Of a stretch of 29,742 nt of DNA, positions 18,539-27,936 are shown piece by piece. The DNA lies in NCBI GenBank assembly GCA_009602735.1, contig WELA01012868.1, positions 254,620 through 284,361 of the forward strand, given 5' to 3'. The notes under the pieces were generated by a model. The model did not search any database, was not told where the DNA came from, and saw only the letters and a list, made by a program, of their open reading frames with translations. Source of the stretch: Mesotaenium endlicherianum. Its lineage: Eukaryota; Streptophyta; Zygnematophyceae; Zygnematales; Mesotaeniaceae. Position numbers and translations under genes: made by a program. How positions within the stretch are numbered: the stretch's first letter is position 1; the number at the start of each line of letters is the position of its first letter.

Positions 18539-19224
18539 GGCTCTTGCGAGCGTTTACTGTGAGTGGTTTAGAAGAACGTCTAAAAAAAGCGCATGAAGAA
18601 GAAGTAAACAATTTTATTGTCACAGCAATGTGAATTTGACGTATAGGTCAATGCAGACGAGAAGACTTTGCTAGTGAGGGATGATCACGCCTTATTGTTG
18701 TTGTCTAATAATAAAGAAGGTGCAGGCAAAACCATGGATGGATCTGGCTACACAAGTAACACGTCCGTACTGCCGGTTACCGGCCACTAGATTTATCACG
18801 GTTTAGACGGTTTGGCAAACGTACAATATTGTCCTCACCGACGTCGGATTGTGGGCGTCAACGTGAACGTGACTGTCGTAGCACCTGGTAGCACCTGTCC
18901 GAGGAATGAGGAAATTTTCAAATGTAAAGGTAATGAAGATACTCTTCCTGAGTATAGTGCAGTGCAGCTAAGTGACAGCTTAATCCATTTTAAGGAAAAT
19001 GACGAAGTTTGTTGGTGCACCTGTTGACTCTATTTTAATACGTGGATTCAGTTGAGCACACCTTTATGAAATCCATGAAAGCTGCAAAACAGAAGTGCAT
19101 TCTTTCAGCACATTGCAGCAAATTTGAATATATGAACCTCTAAGTTGTTTAGGCGTCTCTTCACTAAAGCTGCCTGTCTCAGGAAGAAATGGCTGCAATG
19201 CGATATGTATTTTTCCCTTGTCAG
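18539..19224. other. Upstream region of the RHIP1 homologue
   Basis: The promoter of the minus-strand RHIP1 gene should lie here; no TATA box could be singled out with confidence. A short GC-rich palindrome-like CCGGTTACCGG occurs at about 18773-18783. A 71-codon plus-strand frame starting at 18812 has no family similarity. Confidence 0.4.
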
Positions 19225-19958
19225 GCTCCTCGAGTTGCATCGCAAGGCAAGCATGGAGGCAGGTAGCAGGCTGCGCGCGTTGATCAGGTGGATTGTTGTT
19301 GTTATTGTCTGAGTGTAACTTCGAGTGCCACAATGCTCACTATAAGTTGTTCTTATAAACGAAGCCTTAACGACAGAGTCCCAGCCATAATTGTGTACTC
19401 TGGAGTCAAGCTTGCTTGATCGAGTCTTTGTGTTTTCCGGGATGGAGCGTTGCTTAGATTAGTAGAATAGCTACTTATTGCACCTGAAATTCAAGCGGAC
19501 TTATGTCAGGGTATTGTGGTTATCCAATATGCTATGGAGGTCATTTGAACATTGGGGCTGGCATTTCAAGAAGATGGCTGCTTCTGAAGCCTCATATCCC
19601 AAGCTTCATTCTTTGACAATGCGTATTGTTTAGTCATAGATTTTAGCTCTGTAACTAGGAGAAGCAGAATCGTACAGCATACTTATGCATATGCATTATA
19701 TGTATGCACTAATAATTTCAGAGAGGGCACCTTGTGGCCTCCCAAGTAATTTGTGCAACTGTCGCAGGGAGAAGCCCGAGTAAGCGTGTCTCACGAGAGG
19801 ACATGCTTCAAGTGCAGACGCTTAAGCAGCAGCTGAGAGCCTCTATGTCCTCCCCCTCCTTGGCGTGTCATAGAAAGAAGAAACTAGGCCTCAGAGTGAA
19901 GATGATCAAGCGTCAGCTGAGATCCTCTGTGTCCTCACCATCCCGGAAACCTCCTTAG
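19225..19958 (+). CDS. Possible last two exons of an unrecognised gene
   Basis: A pyrimidine-rich acceptor (CCCTTGTCAG) opens a 38-bp exon-like piece, 19225-19262 (LLELHRKASMEA), ending at G|GTAGCA in phase 1. A second acceptor (ACTGTCGCAG) opens 19768-19958 in the matching phase and reads to a TAG stop. The second piece is basic and contains a diverged internal duplication (LKQQLRASMSSPS / IKRQLRSSVSSPS). The entering phase needs an earlier exon that was not identified. The composition is protein-like, but there is no recognisable family, so this may be a gene fragment or chance. Confidence 0.28.
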
Positions 19959-20049
19959 CGTCTCGCGCTGTGATTGCAATACATGGGCCCCCTTTTTTTG
20001 GCCACGAATTGTTTGCCAGTGTAGGGCAAAGGTCATCAAGCCTGTACCT

Positions 20050-20157
20050 GGGTGCACCGGGAGCGGTGCACCGTCATTACCAGGAGGGGTGCACTTTCAT
20101 AACAAAGAGGGGTGCACTGTCGTAACAGAGAGGGGTGCACTGTCGTAACTGGGAGAG
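20050..20157. repeat. Minisatellite, about 23-bp unit around GGGGTGCACTGTCGTAAC
   Basis: Five copies of a unit starting GGTGCAC begin near 20051, 20065, 20089, 20111 and 20134. The last three are close to 23 bp apart and nearly identical. Each has a GTGCAC palindrome, followed by GTCGTAAC or a variant of it. No coding frame explains the pattern. Confidence 0.8.
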
Positions 20158-20274
20158 GTAACATGTCGGAATTGGGAGGGTGCATATGCAGCACTGTCAT
20201 AGCTGCCTGCCACAGGGCAGGACGAGGTTCACCGTGGCAGCTGAGACGCGTGCTGCAACTGCTGGCTGCTCTCC

Positions 20275-20490
20275 CCCCCCTCGCCTGCAGGGCATTCCTG
20301 GGCTCCCTGCAAGGCTTTCCCTGCCTCCCTGCAGTTGCTGGCTCCCCGCAAGGGTCTTGTTGGCTCCTTGCCAGGCCGTCCTTGCCTGCAAAGCACCTTC
20401 CTGGCTTCCTGGAAGGCTCTCTTGCTGGCACCTGGAAGACATTCATTGGCTCCCTGCAAAGCTTACGTGGCTGCTCCCCTGCTCGCTGGG
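20275..20490. repeat. Degenerate minisatellite of GGCTCCCTGCAAGG-type units
   Basis: Words such as GGGCTCCCTGCAAGGC, TGGCTCCCCGCAAGG, TGGCTCCTTGCCAGG, TGGCTTCCTGGAAGG and TGGCTCCCTGCAAAG recur every 25-30 bases, with CCTGC spacers between. The open frames over this stretch on both strands are consequences of the repeat. Confidence 0.7.
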
Positions 20491-20684
20491 AAGTTTCAAG
20501 GTGACCCTCCTGCTGTTTTGATTATAAGAGGTCTGTGCGCGCTGGGCTTCAGGGTCTGGACTTGCGCAGGTCACAAGCGCAGGGAGTGGATTGTGCGCGC
20601 TCGTGCGTGGCCTCCGACCCCCCATCCTCACAACTGAGGTGAGAGCCTCGGCACCTCGTCACGACCAGATGGACTTCTTGCAAT

Positions 20685-20840
20685 CCACACACACACGCAC
20701 ACGCACACGCACACACGCGCACACGCACGCACACACGGGACGCACGCACGCACGCACGCACACGCTCGTACACAAATGCACGCGGACACGCACACGCACA
20801 CGCACACACGCGCACGCACACAGGCACACATGCGCAGGCG
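20685..20840. repeat. (CA)n / (CACG)n microsatellite
   Basis: Alternating CACACG and CGCA units run over about 150 bases with few interruptions. The minus-strand translation is a Cys/Val/Arg-rich artefact. Confidence 0.9.
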
Positions 20841-21266
20841 CGCCCGCATGCGGAGCCAGCGCTGGGAGCTTTTTTTCTCCCGGCTACTGTGCTTTCTAAC
20901 GCCACCTGTCGCAAGTAACGAGTGCATGCAGGGGGGCGCCCCCATCCCTGGCACTGCTGCTTCTTCAATCAGATGATGTCGAGTATTCCTCTCACGACAC
21001 CTGCCTTGAAGCTTTTCTGACAGCTAGTCTCATCCGATGCTCCTTGATCGGGCGGGTGCCTCCATAGGGGACCCGTCCCTTGGCTGACATACTCAAGCCG
21101 GCAGCTGTCGGGATGTGGTGCGCGTGGGGATGGCTGCCTGTGGCTGGTCAAGGCCAGGGAGTAAGGAGTCTGGGGGTGACGTGAGTCGGCTCCTTTGCTC
21201 TCTGGGGCATTCCACTGGGGCTTGGTTTCAAGACTGCCAGAAGGCGTGCATGGCTACTGCCGCCGC

Positions 21267-21420
21267 CACGTGGCGACTGTGTCTCCTGAGCTCCTTCTTC
21301 CCCACGCCCACTGATACATCCCCTGCCAAGAGTGCTCCTGTCCCCACGTGGCGACTTTGTGTCCAGCTTGTGGCTCCTAATCTGTCTCGCCGCCCACGTC
21401 CACAAATACGTCCTTGCAGG
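21267..21420. repeat. Imperfect direct repeat of about 78 bp
   Basis: CACGTGGCGACT occurs at 21267-21278 and 21345-21356. The following segments stay alignable, ending CCCACGCCCACTGATACATCC (21300-21320) and CCCACGTCCACAAATACGTCC in the second unit (to about 21412). An open plus frame (about 21115-21552) covers it, but no family is recognised. Confidence 0.65.
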
Positions 21421-21550
21421 AACTTCGATATTGCATGGCATGTGGACTCTGGAGCATGGCACGTGGAGGACAAGAGCAACCACCTCCCTGCCTACCCGCT
21501 TGCTCCACCAGCGCCCCGCTTCCTTGGGCCCTCTAGGGGTTCTCGGTTGT

Positions 21551-21625
21551 AGGCCCTAGGCCCTAGGCCCTACCTAGGTCCTACCTACGCCCTAGGTCTT
21601 AGGTCCTACGCCCTAGGTTTCAGGT
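21551..21625. repeat. Degenerate GGCCCTA heptamer array
   Basis: Three exact GGCCCTA units in a row are followed by variants (CCTAGGTCCTA, CGCCCTAGGTC, TTAGGTCCTACGCCCTAGG). The unit length of 7 and the CCCTA core recall the plant telomere unit CCCTAAA, but the sequence is not telomeric. Confidence 0.7.
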
Positions 21626-21956
21626 CTTGGTCCTTCAGGGTGCTGGGGCGTGAGCTGCAGCACGTGTGACAGCCCAGCACGCACGTGCGGTGTTGTTCTT
21701 CCTAACCCCCCTTGGCCGCGCTCGCGCAGCGCAGCCGCCACTGCCACGTCGGCAGCCCCACGCATCCGTGCGTGCAGGCGATGACGCGTGGCAAGGTCCA
21801 CCCGCTTGTCCCGGTCACGACACGTGGGAGGGCGTTGAGCCCGTGCCGGCCGTGGTTGTGGATAGCCGTGCGGATCAGACATCAAACGCTGTCCCACTGA
21901 GAGGCTGAGGTGAACTGAGGCGTGGCTTGTGCTGTGCTCCCGCCTGGTTCCTTGTG

Positions 21957-22912
21957 ATGTCGGATGCAGAAGGGATGACTGGGCGAGCAGCAACAGCAGC
22001 GGCAGCAGCAGGGGCAGGCGTGCAGGCAGGCATGGGCCTCTCGCTGAGGATCACCATCGTCGGATGCGTATGTACTTGTATGGCTCCTCTCGCGCTCCCT
22101 GTGACTTTCTCACTTCTCTGCGCCTCTTTCCCTGCCTCTCACTTTCTCTGTGTGCCTTGAGCCTGAGATCGGCCCCACACCAGTGCCCCCTTTGTCGTCC
22201 CATCCCCTAACCAGGTGGAGCTGCCCTTGCCCAAGAGTCCTGCCGAGCCCGGCACACATGCTCCCTCTCTCGTAACACTCACCCCGTCATCTCCCCCTGT
22301 AAAAGTCCCCCCTGCGCTCCCCGGGCTTGACCCCTCACCTACCCCCACCTTCCCGGAGGTACCCATGTCTGACACTCCTCGCGCTCCTCCAGTGCCTCTT
22401 CTCAACACTCCCCCGTAAACTGCCCCCTGGCGTTTGCCCCCCAAGCTTTCCTCCTGACACTACCCCAATCCCTCCCTCCCGGCACTCTGCCTACCGCTGG
22501 TTCCCCCCAGGCTCATGCCACGGAGCCGGGTTTCTCCCTGAGCCGGGTCCTCCTGGGGAGTGCCCTGGGCAGGACATGTTCCCACCTGGTCCTGGTCCCG
22601 AAGTGCCAGCTGGGCCATTGGTTTCCCGGGGTCTAGATGTCTTGCTGCCAGCTGGCTTCCTCCCGGCATCTGGCCCCCATCTGGCAGCTGTCGATGTGTG
22701 GCCCCACAGCCTTATATCTTAGGTCTCAGAAAGAACGAGGGGGCAGTAGAGCTGCTGTAGGTGTCGCATGTGAAAGACCATCTAATAACGCAGGTAGCTT
22801 GGAGCCTTTAGCTCAGGGTTTCCTAGGAACTAAATCTGTCGGAGCCTTCTCTGCCACTTCTGCCCAGCCTTTGTGCGGGACGCTTGATCTTGAGCTTGGG
22901 CCGAGGTGCTGA
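21957..22912 (+). CDS. Proline-rich hypothetical protein (3-exon candidate)
   Basis: Exons 21957-22067, 22215-22414 and 22723-22912 join through GT-AG introns in matching phase to give 166 residues. The N-terminus is Ala/Gly-rich (ATAAAAAGAGVQAG). The middle is Pro-rich (for example SPPVKVPPALPGLDPSPTP). The C-terminal exon has balanced composition and reads RAAVGVACERPSNNAGSLE and GTKSVGAFSATSAQPLCGT to a TGA stop. The acceptor at 22723 (CCTTATATCTTAG) is good and the donor at 22067 (GGATGC|GTATGT) is fair. No domain, signal peptide or family was recognised. The third exon is the most credible part; the first two could belong to repeat-derived GC-rich DNA. Confidence 0.33.
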
Positions 22913-23750
22913 AAGTTGGGGCAAGTGCATGCGTGAATATGCATTCCATTCATTCTGACAATCTCCTTGTGAGTTCTAAGAGGGTTCTGCATGTGTGGTA
23001 TGAAAGTGTATTGTTTTCAAGTGCGTGACATTGTAACTGCTGAGTATTGGTTTCTTCTGGCAAATCTGCTATGGAGACTTCGTTGTCATACAAAGCTTAA
23101 CTTGGTTTCTGGTGTAAATGCTGAGCCGTCAAAGCACGCGTAACACAGAAGCAGCAAATTGTTTGTGACGTCCTGTTCAGCCTCAAAATTTTAGGCAAGA
23201 CAATTGCCAGGAATGTGCTACAACTTGGAGAATATTTGCGTTGGATAGATAGTCTCAAGTTATGCTATGTTACGAACATGTTACATCTCCGACAGCTTTT
23301 GCATTGCCCTTTCCATTCACACGCTTGAGCGTTCCTCTCAACGCGTATCTGGAAGGCAACGAATTGATGCCAGCTCGCACTACTCACGTTGATTCTGACT
23401 GCTACCAGCCACTGCGTCTTTGACGAGGCTCAAGTGAAAAGCGGTGCACTTCACATCCTTTGACTTGGTCCCACAAAGAAACTTTTTTTGCAGCATGTTT
23501 TGTGAAATTCTTTCTTGCCGTAATCTGGAGGTGCTCTTCATTATTGCACTAGTGCATCATTGCACATTCTTGATATTAAATAGTGAAATCATAGTAACTA
23601 ATTAGCAAATTGGAGTAAGTTTCTAGCCTATCTTTCGGCAAACTTTCAATATATCTTCCTGCCTGTGAAGGTTGTTAATTAAGGTGCCTCGTCACACTAC
23701 AGAAGTTCCATGTACTCTTATTTAGTAGCAGAGTATAAATGCGCACAGCT
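22913..23750. other. Intergenic stretch, no gene seen
   Basis: AT-rich unique sequence. Open frames are short and there are no splice-compatible exons with recognisable content. Confidence 0.5.
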
Positions 23751-23845
23751 CCTGAAAGAGTTAGTCAAAGCTTTTTTGAAGAGGGCATGCAGCTCCCACG
23801 ATGTATAGACCAGCTTGAACATGAGCACGACAAGCTGACCACACA

Positions 23846-23974
23846 GGACCAAGCAAGAAGGAAGACAAAGATGAAGCCAAGGCAGATCTCAGAACCATCA
23901 TTCATCGTGAGCGTATCCGTGCTAGCAGATTGAGAGCTACTTCACAACCATATGGTCAGGCCCACACATCAAAG
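23846..23974 (+). CDS. Isolated exon-like segment of an unknown protein
   Basis: Between an acceptor-like ACCACACAG and a donor-like TCAAAG|GTAAAT lies an open segment reading SKKEDKDEAKADLRTII followed by HRERIRASRLRATSQP. It is strongly charged, probably helical, and unlike the surrounding sequence. A possible preceding piece (AQLLKELVKAFLKRACSSHD, about 23744-23801) does not join in a compatible phase with a normal intron. It may be a fragment of a gene or an old transposon-borne exon. Confidence 0.25.
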
Positions 23975-24517
23975 GTAAATTATCTTCCTCATCCTTCAAA
24001 GGAGAAAGAGCTTGGCAGCAGTTGCGCTGATGCCCCTGCAAACGAGCGCGGGGGCAGCTTTGCGCTTCATCATACATTTGTTGGGCACGCATATCTCCGT
24101 AAGTTGGAGCTGGATTTAAAAGGTGGGGTAGTACTTCAGAAGCTGTGCTTCACCATGCATTTACCAGATACAGTCATGCTGTCTCTAGACCAATTAACCA
24201 GCTGGATTAGAAAGCTAGGATAACACATCGTGTAGATATTGACATCTTGCCCTTGCTTCTACCTGCTTCTACAACTGCAGGGTTGAACGAACGGGGGGGG
24301 GTAAGAGAGAAAAATCAAAAGAAGAAAGTAAAAAGAAAAAATGGGGCCCCACTGTACCCATCAATCTACTCGGGTCAAAATGAACAGAAGCCATGCAACT
24401 GGAAGAGATGCCGGGCTAATGGACATCAATTCACTTATTAGCTGCCAAAAAATCTCCAAGGCACAGGCTTTGTACAAAAGTGGAGCCTATACGGACGTAC
24501 CGCAACTCATGGCTTCC
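23975..24517. other. 3' flank of the Sel1-repeat gene
   Basis: Contains a G-run near 24291-24301 and an A/G-rich stretch to about 24340, then the downstream flank of the minus-strand Sel1 gene. The long plus-strand frame entering the gene from 24341 is the antisense shadow of its GC-rich exon. Confidence 0.45.
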
Positions 24518-26075
24518 TTAGAAGTTCTTCGTCCAGAGGTCGGAGGCCCTCCGGGAGCAGCTGTCACGCAACAAGCTGGCGTGACATTGCAGGTTGTGCT
24601 TGGCTTCCTCCAGCCCCTGCGCAGCCGCCTTCTCCCACCAGGCCTTGGCCCTTCGGTGATCCTTCCCCTCCTTTCCCACCTCTCCCCGGCTGTACATGTA
24701 CCCCACCGCACTCTGCGCCCACGCGTGGCCGCGCTCCGCTGCCTGCATGTAGTACTGGAGGGCGATTTCCTTGTTGGTCCTTTCTTTTGTCAGCTTCTGA
24801 TGATACGCCAGCTGACCGAGGAGGTAGTGGGCCGTCGTGTCCCCCTGCTTGGCAGCACCTTCCAGGAGCAAATATGCAGCGGGCACGTGCTTAGCTGTGC
24901 CCACGCCGTGCACGTAGCGGGCAGCCACCGCGACCTTTGCCGCCGCGAGGCCGCCGTCGGCCGCCTTCTTGTACCACTTGAAGGCCTCTTCGTCATCCAC
25001 CTCGACGCCGTTCCCGGTCTCATAGCACTCCGCGAAGGCCATGCAGGACGGCCAGTGATCCTCGCCAGCTGCCATTTTGAACCAGTAGGCTGCCTCCGTC
25101 ACGTTAACGGGAACCCCGGCCCCCCGCTGCAGGGCCTTGGCCAGCCTGTGCTGCGCCTCCACGTGTCCTTGCTCGCTGGCCCTCCTGAGCCAGCGGGCTG
25201 CCAGGTCTACACGTCTGGGCACGCCTCTCCCCTTTGCACACAACTCGGCCATGATAAATTCCGCCCCTGCATGCCCCTGCTTGGCTGCGCGGTGCACCCA
25301 TTTGGCGCCGTTGGCCTCGTCTTCTGTCGTTAGGAACAGATTTGCGCCAGCAAGGGCCTTCCTAGCTGACTTCTGGCTGCTGGCAGCCACGGCGGCATCT
25401 CTGAGCAAAGTTGACCCGTCCAATGAGGCCATGCCAAGCTCGTACTGAGCTACTGCATCGCCCCATAGCGCTCTGTCCGGCAGGGGCCCATATTTGGCAT
25501 CAATCCATATGATAGTGCCATCAAAGATGATAGCTATACATATAGCAACAATCAAACCACTTAAGAGTTTGGCCCACCAGCTTCCAAAAACCTTCGACAG
25601 AGTCCCTGCAAATGCAATGGCAGTGGTGTGAGACACGTCAATCCAAGACCGATGAGAAAAGGAGAGAGAGGAGGGCGGGGCATGGGGGTTGGGTGTGTGT
25701 GTTTTTTTTTGGGGGGGGGGGGGAAAGGGGAGGAGTACTTGAACAAGCTCTCATGTACAAAATTAGCCATTTTTCTCCGCACTCAGTCTTTAAGCTAGGC
25801 AGCTTAATGTATGATTTGTGTGTTCTGTTTCAGAAGCATCAGCTATGCCTTCTGAAAAGTCATAAATCTCAAAGCCTCTCGTTACTCATTCATTACTCAA
25901 GAAACCCATTTACCATTTTTTGAATCTCGCTCTCAACAGGGAGGATGAAAGGCCTACCTTTTCTCGGGCTACTGCACTTCTTGAGTTCAGACACTCGAAC
26001 ATTTAACTCACTGGTACCACAGCCAGCCACCACGTTCCGTGGAAGCATATTAGGGAGTCTCGTATAATCACCCAT
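24518..26075 (-). CDS. Membrane-anchored Sel1-like repeat (TPR-type) protein (2 exons)
   Basis: Exon 1 runs 26075-25958 (ATG at 26075, donor AAAAG|GTAGGC) and exon 2 runs 25605-24518 (acceptor ATTTGCAG). The phase-1 join gives 401 residues. Residues about 53-74 form one hydrophobic helix (LLSGLIVAICIAIIF...). Residues about 137-381 are about seven Sel1-like repeats with the A..W...AA..G...A pattern, such as AAYWFKMAAGEDHWPSCMAF and AFKWYKKAADGGLAAAK. Sel1 repeats are alpha-solenoid adaptors, often in ER or membrane complexes. Here a short N-terminus, one helix and a long solenoid suggest a type II anchored scaffold, which is inference. A start at 25636 in the same frame would put intron sequence in the protein and is not used. 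The upstream frame contains no earlier ATG before a stop at 26168. Confidence 0.85.
25697..25730. repeat. T8-G12 homopolymer block in the Sel1 gene intron
   Basis: A GTGTGTG stretch, eight T and about twelve G lie in succession inside intron 25606-25957. On the transcribed strand this reads as a C-run and A-run. Confidence 0.85.
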
Positions 26076-26703
26076 AGCTTCTGTATCCGGAATGGAAAGT
26101 ATGGCCACGTCTAAAACTTGCTTTTGACAAGACGCTAACGCTTTTATGCGAGTCCGGGAGCTAGCTCATCGGCCAAGCTTCTTTAAGCATTGCGAATCTC
26201 GAAGCGGGTCGCCAAACGCGACTGGCGAAGCTTTTCGACTGATGGCGAGGTAGGATTGAAACTTAACATACGTAGTTGACCATGTTGGCGACGACAGGTG
26301 GAGTACCTCTGGTGGCTTAAGTAGGACTTCTGGGCTCTGATCGTTCGTGGCACTTAACATGTGCCGTCAAGTTTGTCTCGACTCTGTCGCATATTTCTTA
26401 AATCTGCACGAATCTGCACGATGAGACTTGGATCGACTGGATCGCATCTGGGTCGGACTGGATAAAAAAGAATAAAGGCATTGTCGGTCCAGTCGAGTCT
26501 CGACTCTCGACTCTCGACTCTCGAGCATTCCCGACTCCCGACTCCCGACTTCCGAGTCTCGAGTCTCCAGTTTCAACTCTCGAGAGTTGACCTTGAGTGC
26601 ACTTGAGGGGGTCAATATATTGGAGGCAATTGGAGGCAATTGGAGGTGGTGTGCGCAAGAGGACGTCGTGGTCAACCTTGGTCGCTCTTGGCATGGAGTT
26701 GCT
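26076..26703. other. Upstream region of the Sel1-repeat gene with GACTC-type tandem repeats
   Basis: The promoter of the minus-strand Sel1 gene should lie in the first few hundred bases. At about 26489-26575 there is a tandem array of CGACTCTC units followed by CGACTCCC units. The same heptamer, in the opposite strand sense (GGGAGTC), is tripled at 2634-2660. GGCAATTGGA is doubled at about 26623-26645. Confidence 0.55.
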
Positions 26704-26753
26704 CATGCTGGTTCATGCCATGGGGGGGAAACCATGCTGGTTCATGCCATGGG
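26704..26753. repeat. 29-bp tandem duplication next to a MITE
   Basis: CATGCTGGTTCATGCCATGGG occurs at 26704-26724 and 26733-26753, exactly 29 bp apart. The second copy overlaps the left end and target duplication of the family 1 element at 26748. Confidence 0.85.
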
Positions 26754-26986
26754 AGAACTCCCTTCGAGAATCCGGGTGAAATAACGCCCAAAATTGAAAT
26801 GGTTTTAAATTAGCGCCCTGAAATCAAAATGTCAAAATTAGTACAATGAATTAGCGATCTTTAGTCAAACAAATATGTATTAATAGCGCCCTGAAATCAA
26901 ACTTAGGAAATTTAGTGACAAGATTCAGAAACTTTAAGGCTCCGAATTCAAAATCTCGGAAAATTAGCGCCAGTTTCCACCCCATG
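26748..26986. mobile_element. Miniature inverted-repeat element, family 1, copy B
   Basis: A 239-bp element homologous along its length to the one at 3269-3814 and in the same orientation. Shared blocks include GGGTGAAAT, CCTGAAATCAAAAT, TACAATGAAT, CCTGAAATCAAAC and AATTAGCGCCAGTT. The right end, AGTTTCCACCCCATG, differs by one base from copy A; the left end (CATGGGAGAACTCCC) has lost a few bases. It is bracketed by a perfect 8-bp direct repeat, GTTCATGC (26740-26747 and 26987-26994), the size expected for a hAT-superfamily target duplication. No coding frame. Confidence 0.82.
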
Positions 26987-27936
26987 GTTCATGCATGATT
27001 CTAGGCTCCAGCATGGTCGGTCTTTGGCAGTCCATGGTGGTCAACCGAGATCCATCTGCCGATGGTTCGTGGGGCGGAGTGGGGTGCACTTTCTTCATTG
27101 CGGCGCGTTGTTTTTCACATCGTTTCTCTTGTAACACTTGGGCATGAGCGAAAACGACATGCATTTGGCGTAAAGGTCCAGAGTGAGAGAGTGATGGCTG
27201 GTGCTCCTTTTGAAATTAGGGGGAGAGGCGCTCGAGTGCCGTGGTTCTTCTTTTGGATTAATTCTGCTGGAGGCATCGATAATATTGTATCCTAGCAAAG
27301 AACCAGCCATTCATCTTGCTAAATCATTTGCGTCTTTGAAAGCGAAGGTGCAAATGAGCTTGCCTTCAAGAGATCATAAGAAGTTGGAACCTCATCGTGC
27401 TGAGCAATGAGCCATCAAGGAGCCCTCTTAGTAAGGCCATTGGACACTTGCCGGAGAGTCGCTGCTTGTGACAAATTGTGAGTGGTTGTGCGGTTGGCGA
27501 TGATGTCGAATCAACGCCACTGAACTTGAGATTGTGGCGTTTATAACTGCTCAGCTTGGATTGCGGGGATTGGGCTGCTACGATCGATGATGCTTTAGCA
27601 CTTCTACACAAACTGCAGGCCAAGCGTGCAAGTCGGTGTTAGCGTCCACGAATGCGTCACAAGTTTGACAAAGAGAGCTCCATCCAGCTACACAGCCCCT
27701 CAAACTCTTTAAGGCCTAAGTTACATTGTAAGGACGTTTTGCTGTGGGGCCAGAACTCAGGCAGTGGGGCTAAATAACACTTGCATCCTAGTACTAAAAA
27801 TTATATTCCCTATGTAGACTATGTATCATACACAGAGCTCACTAAGGAGACCTAGAGTGAGGATGAGGCACATCTAGAGATGCCACCAGCGTAGACGAAA
27901 TTTGAGCAAGCACGAGGGTCATCTGCAACGTGCGAC
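26987..27936. other. Region downstream of the malic enzyme gene
   Basis: No exon of known type was seen. Short plus frames (27062-27410) and minus frames (27366-27623) have no family similarity and no compatible splice partners. The 3' UTR of the malic enzyme gene should occupy its right end. Confidence 0.45.

Noticed and set aside
20050..20157. CRISPR-like spaced repeat
   Set aside because: The units are directly tandem without unique spacers, and the genome is eukaryotic.
24341..25333. 330-codon plus-strand open frame
   Set aside because: Antisense shadow of the Sel1-repeat exon; the minus frame shows repeated Sel1 motifs while this one shows none.
25606..25636. Start codon at 25636 for the Sel1-repeat protein
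   Set aside because: The first ten codons lie upstream of a good splice acceptor (ATTTGCAG) and read as intron; the exon at 26075-25958 joins in the right phase.
26720..26747. Left end of the second family 1 element at the first CATGGG (26719)
   Set aside because: That CATGGG belongs to the 29-bp tandem duplication; the sequence after the second CATGGG (26748) aligns better with copy A, and the 8-bp flank is adjacent to it.
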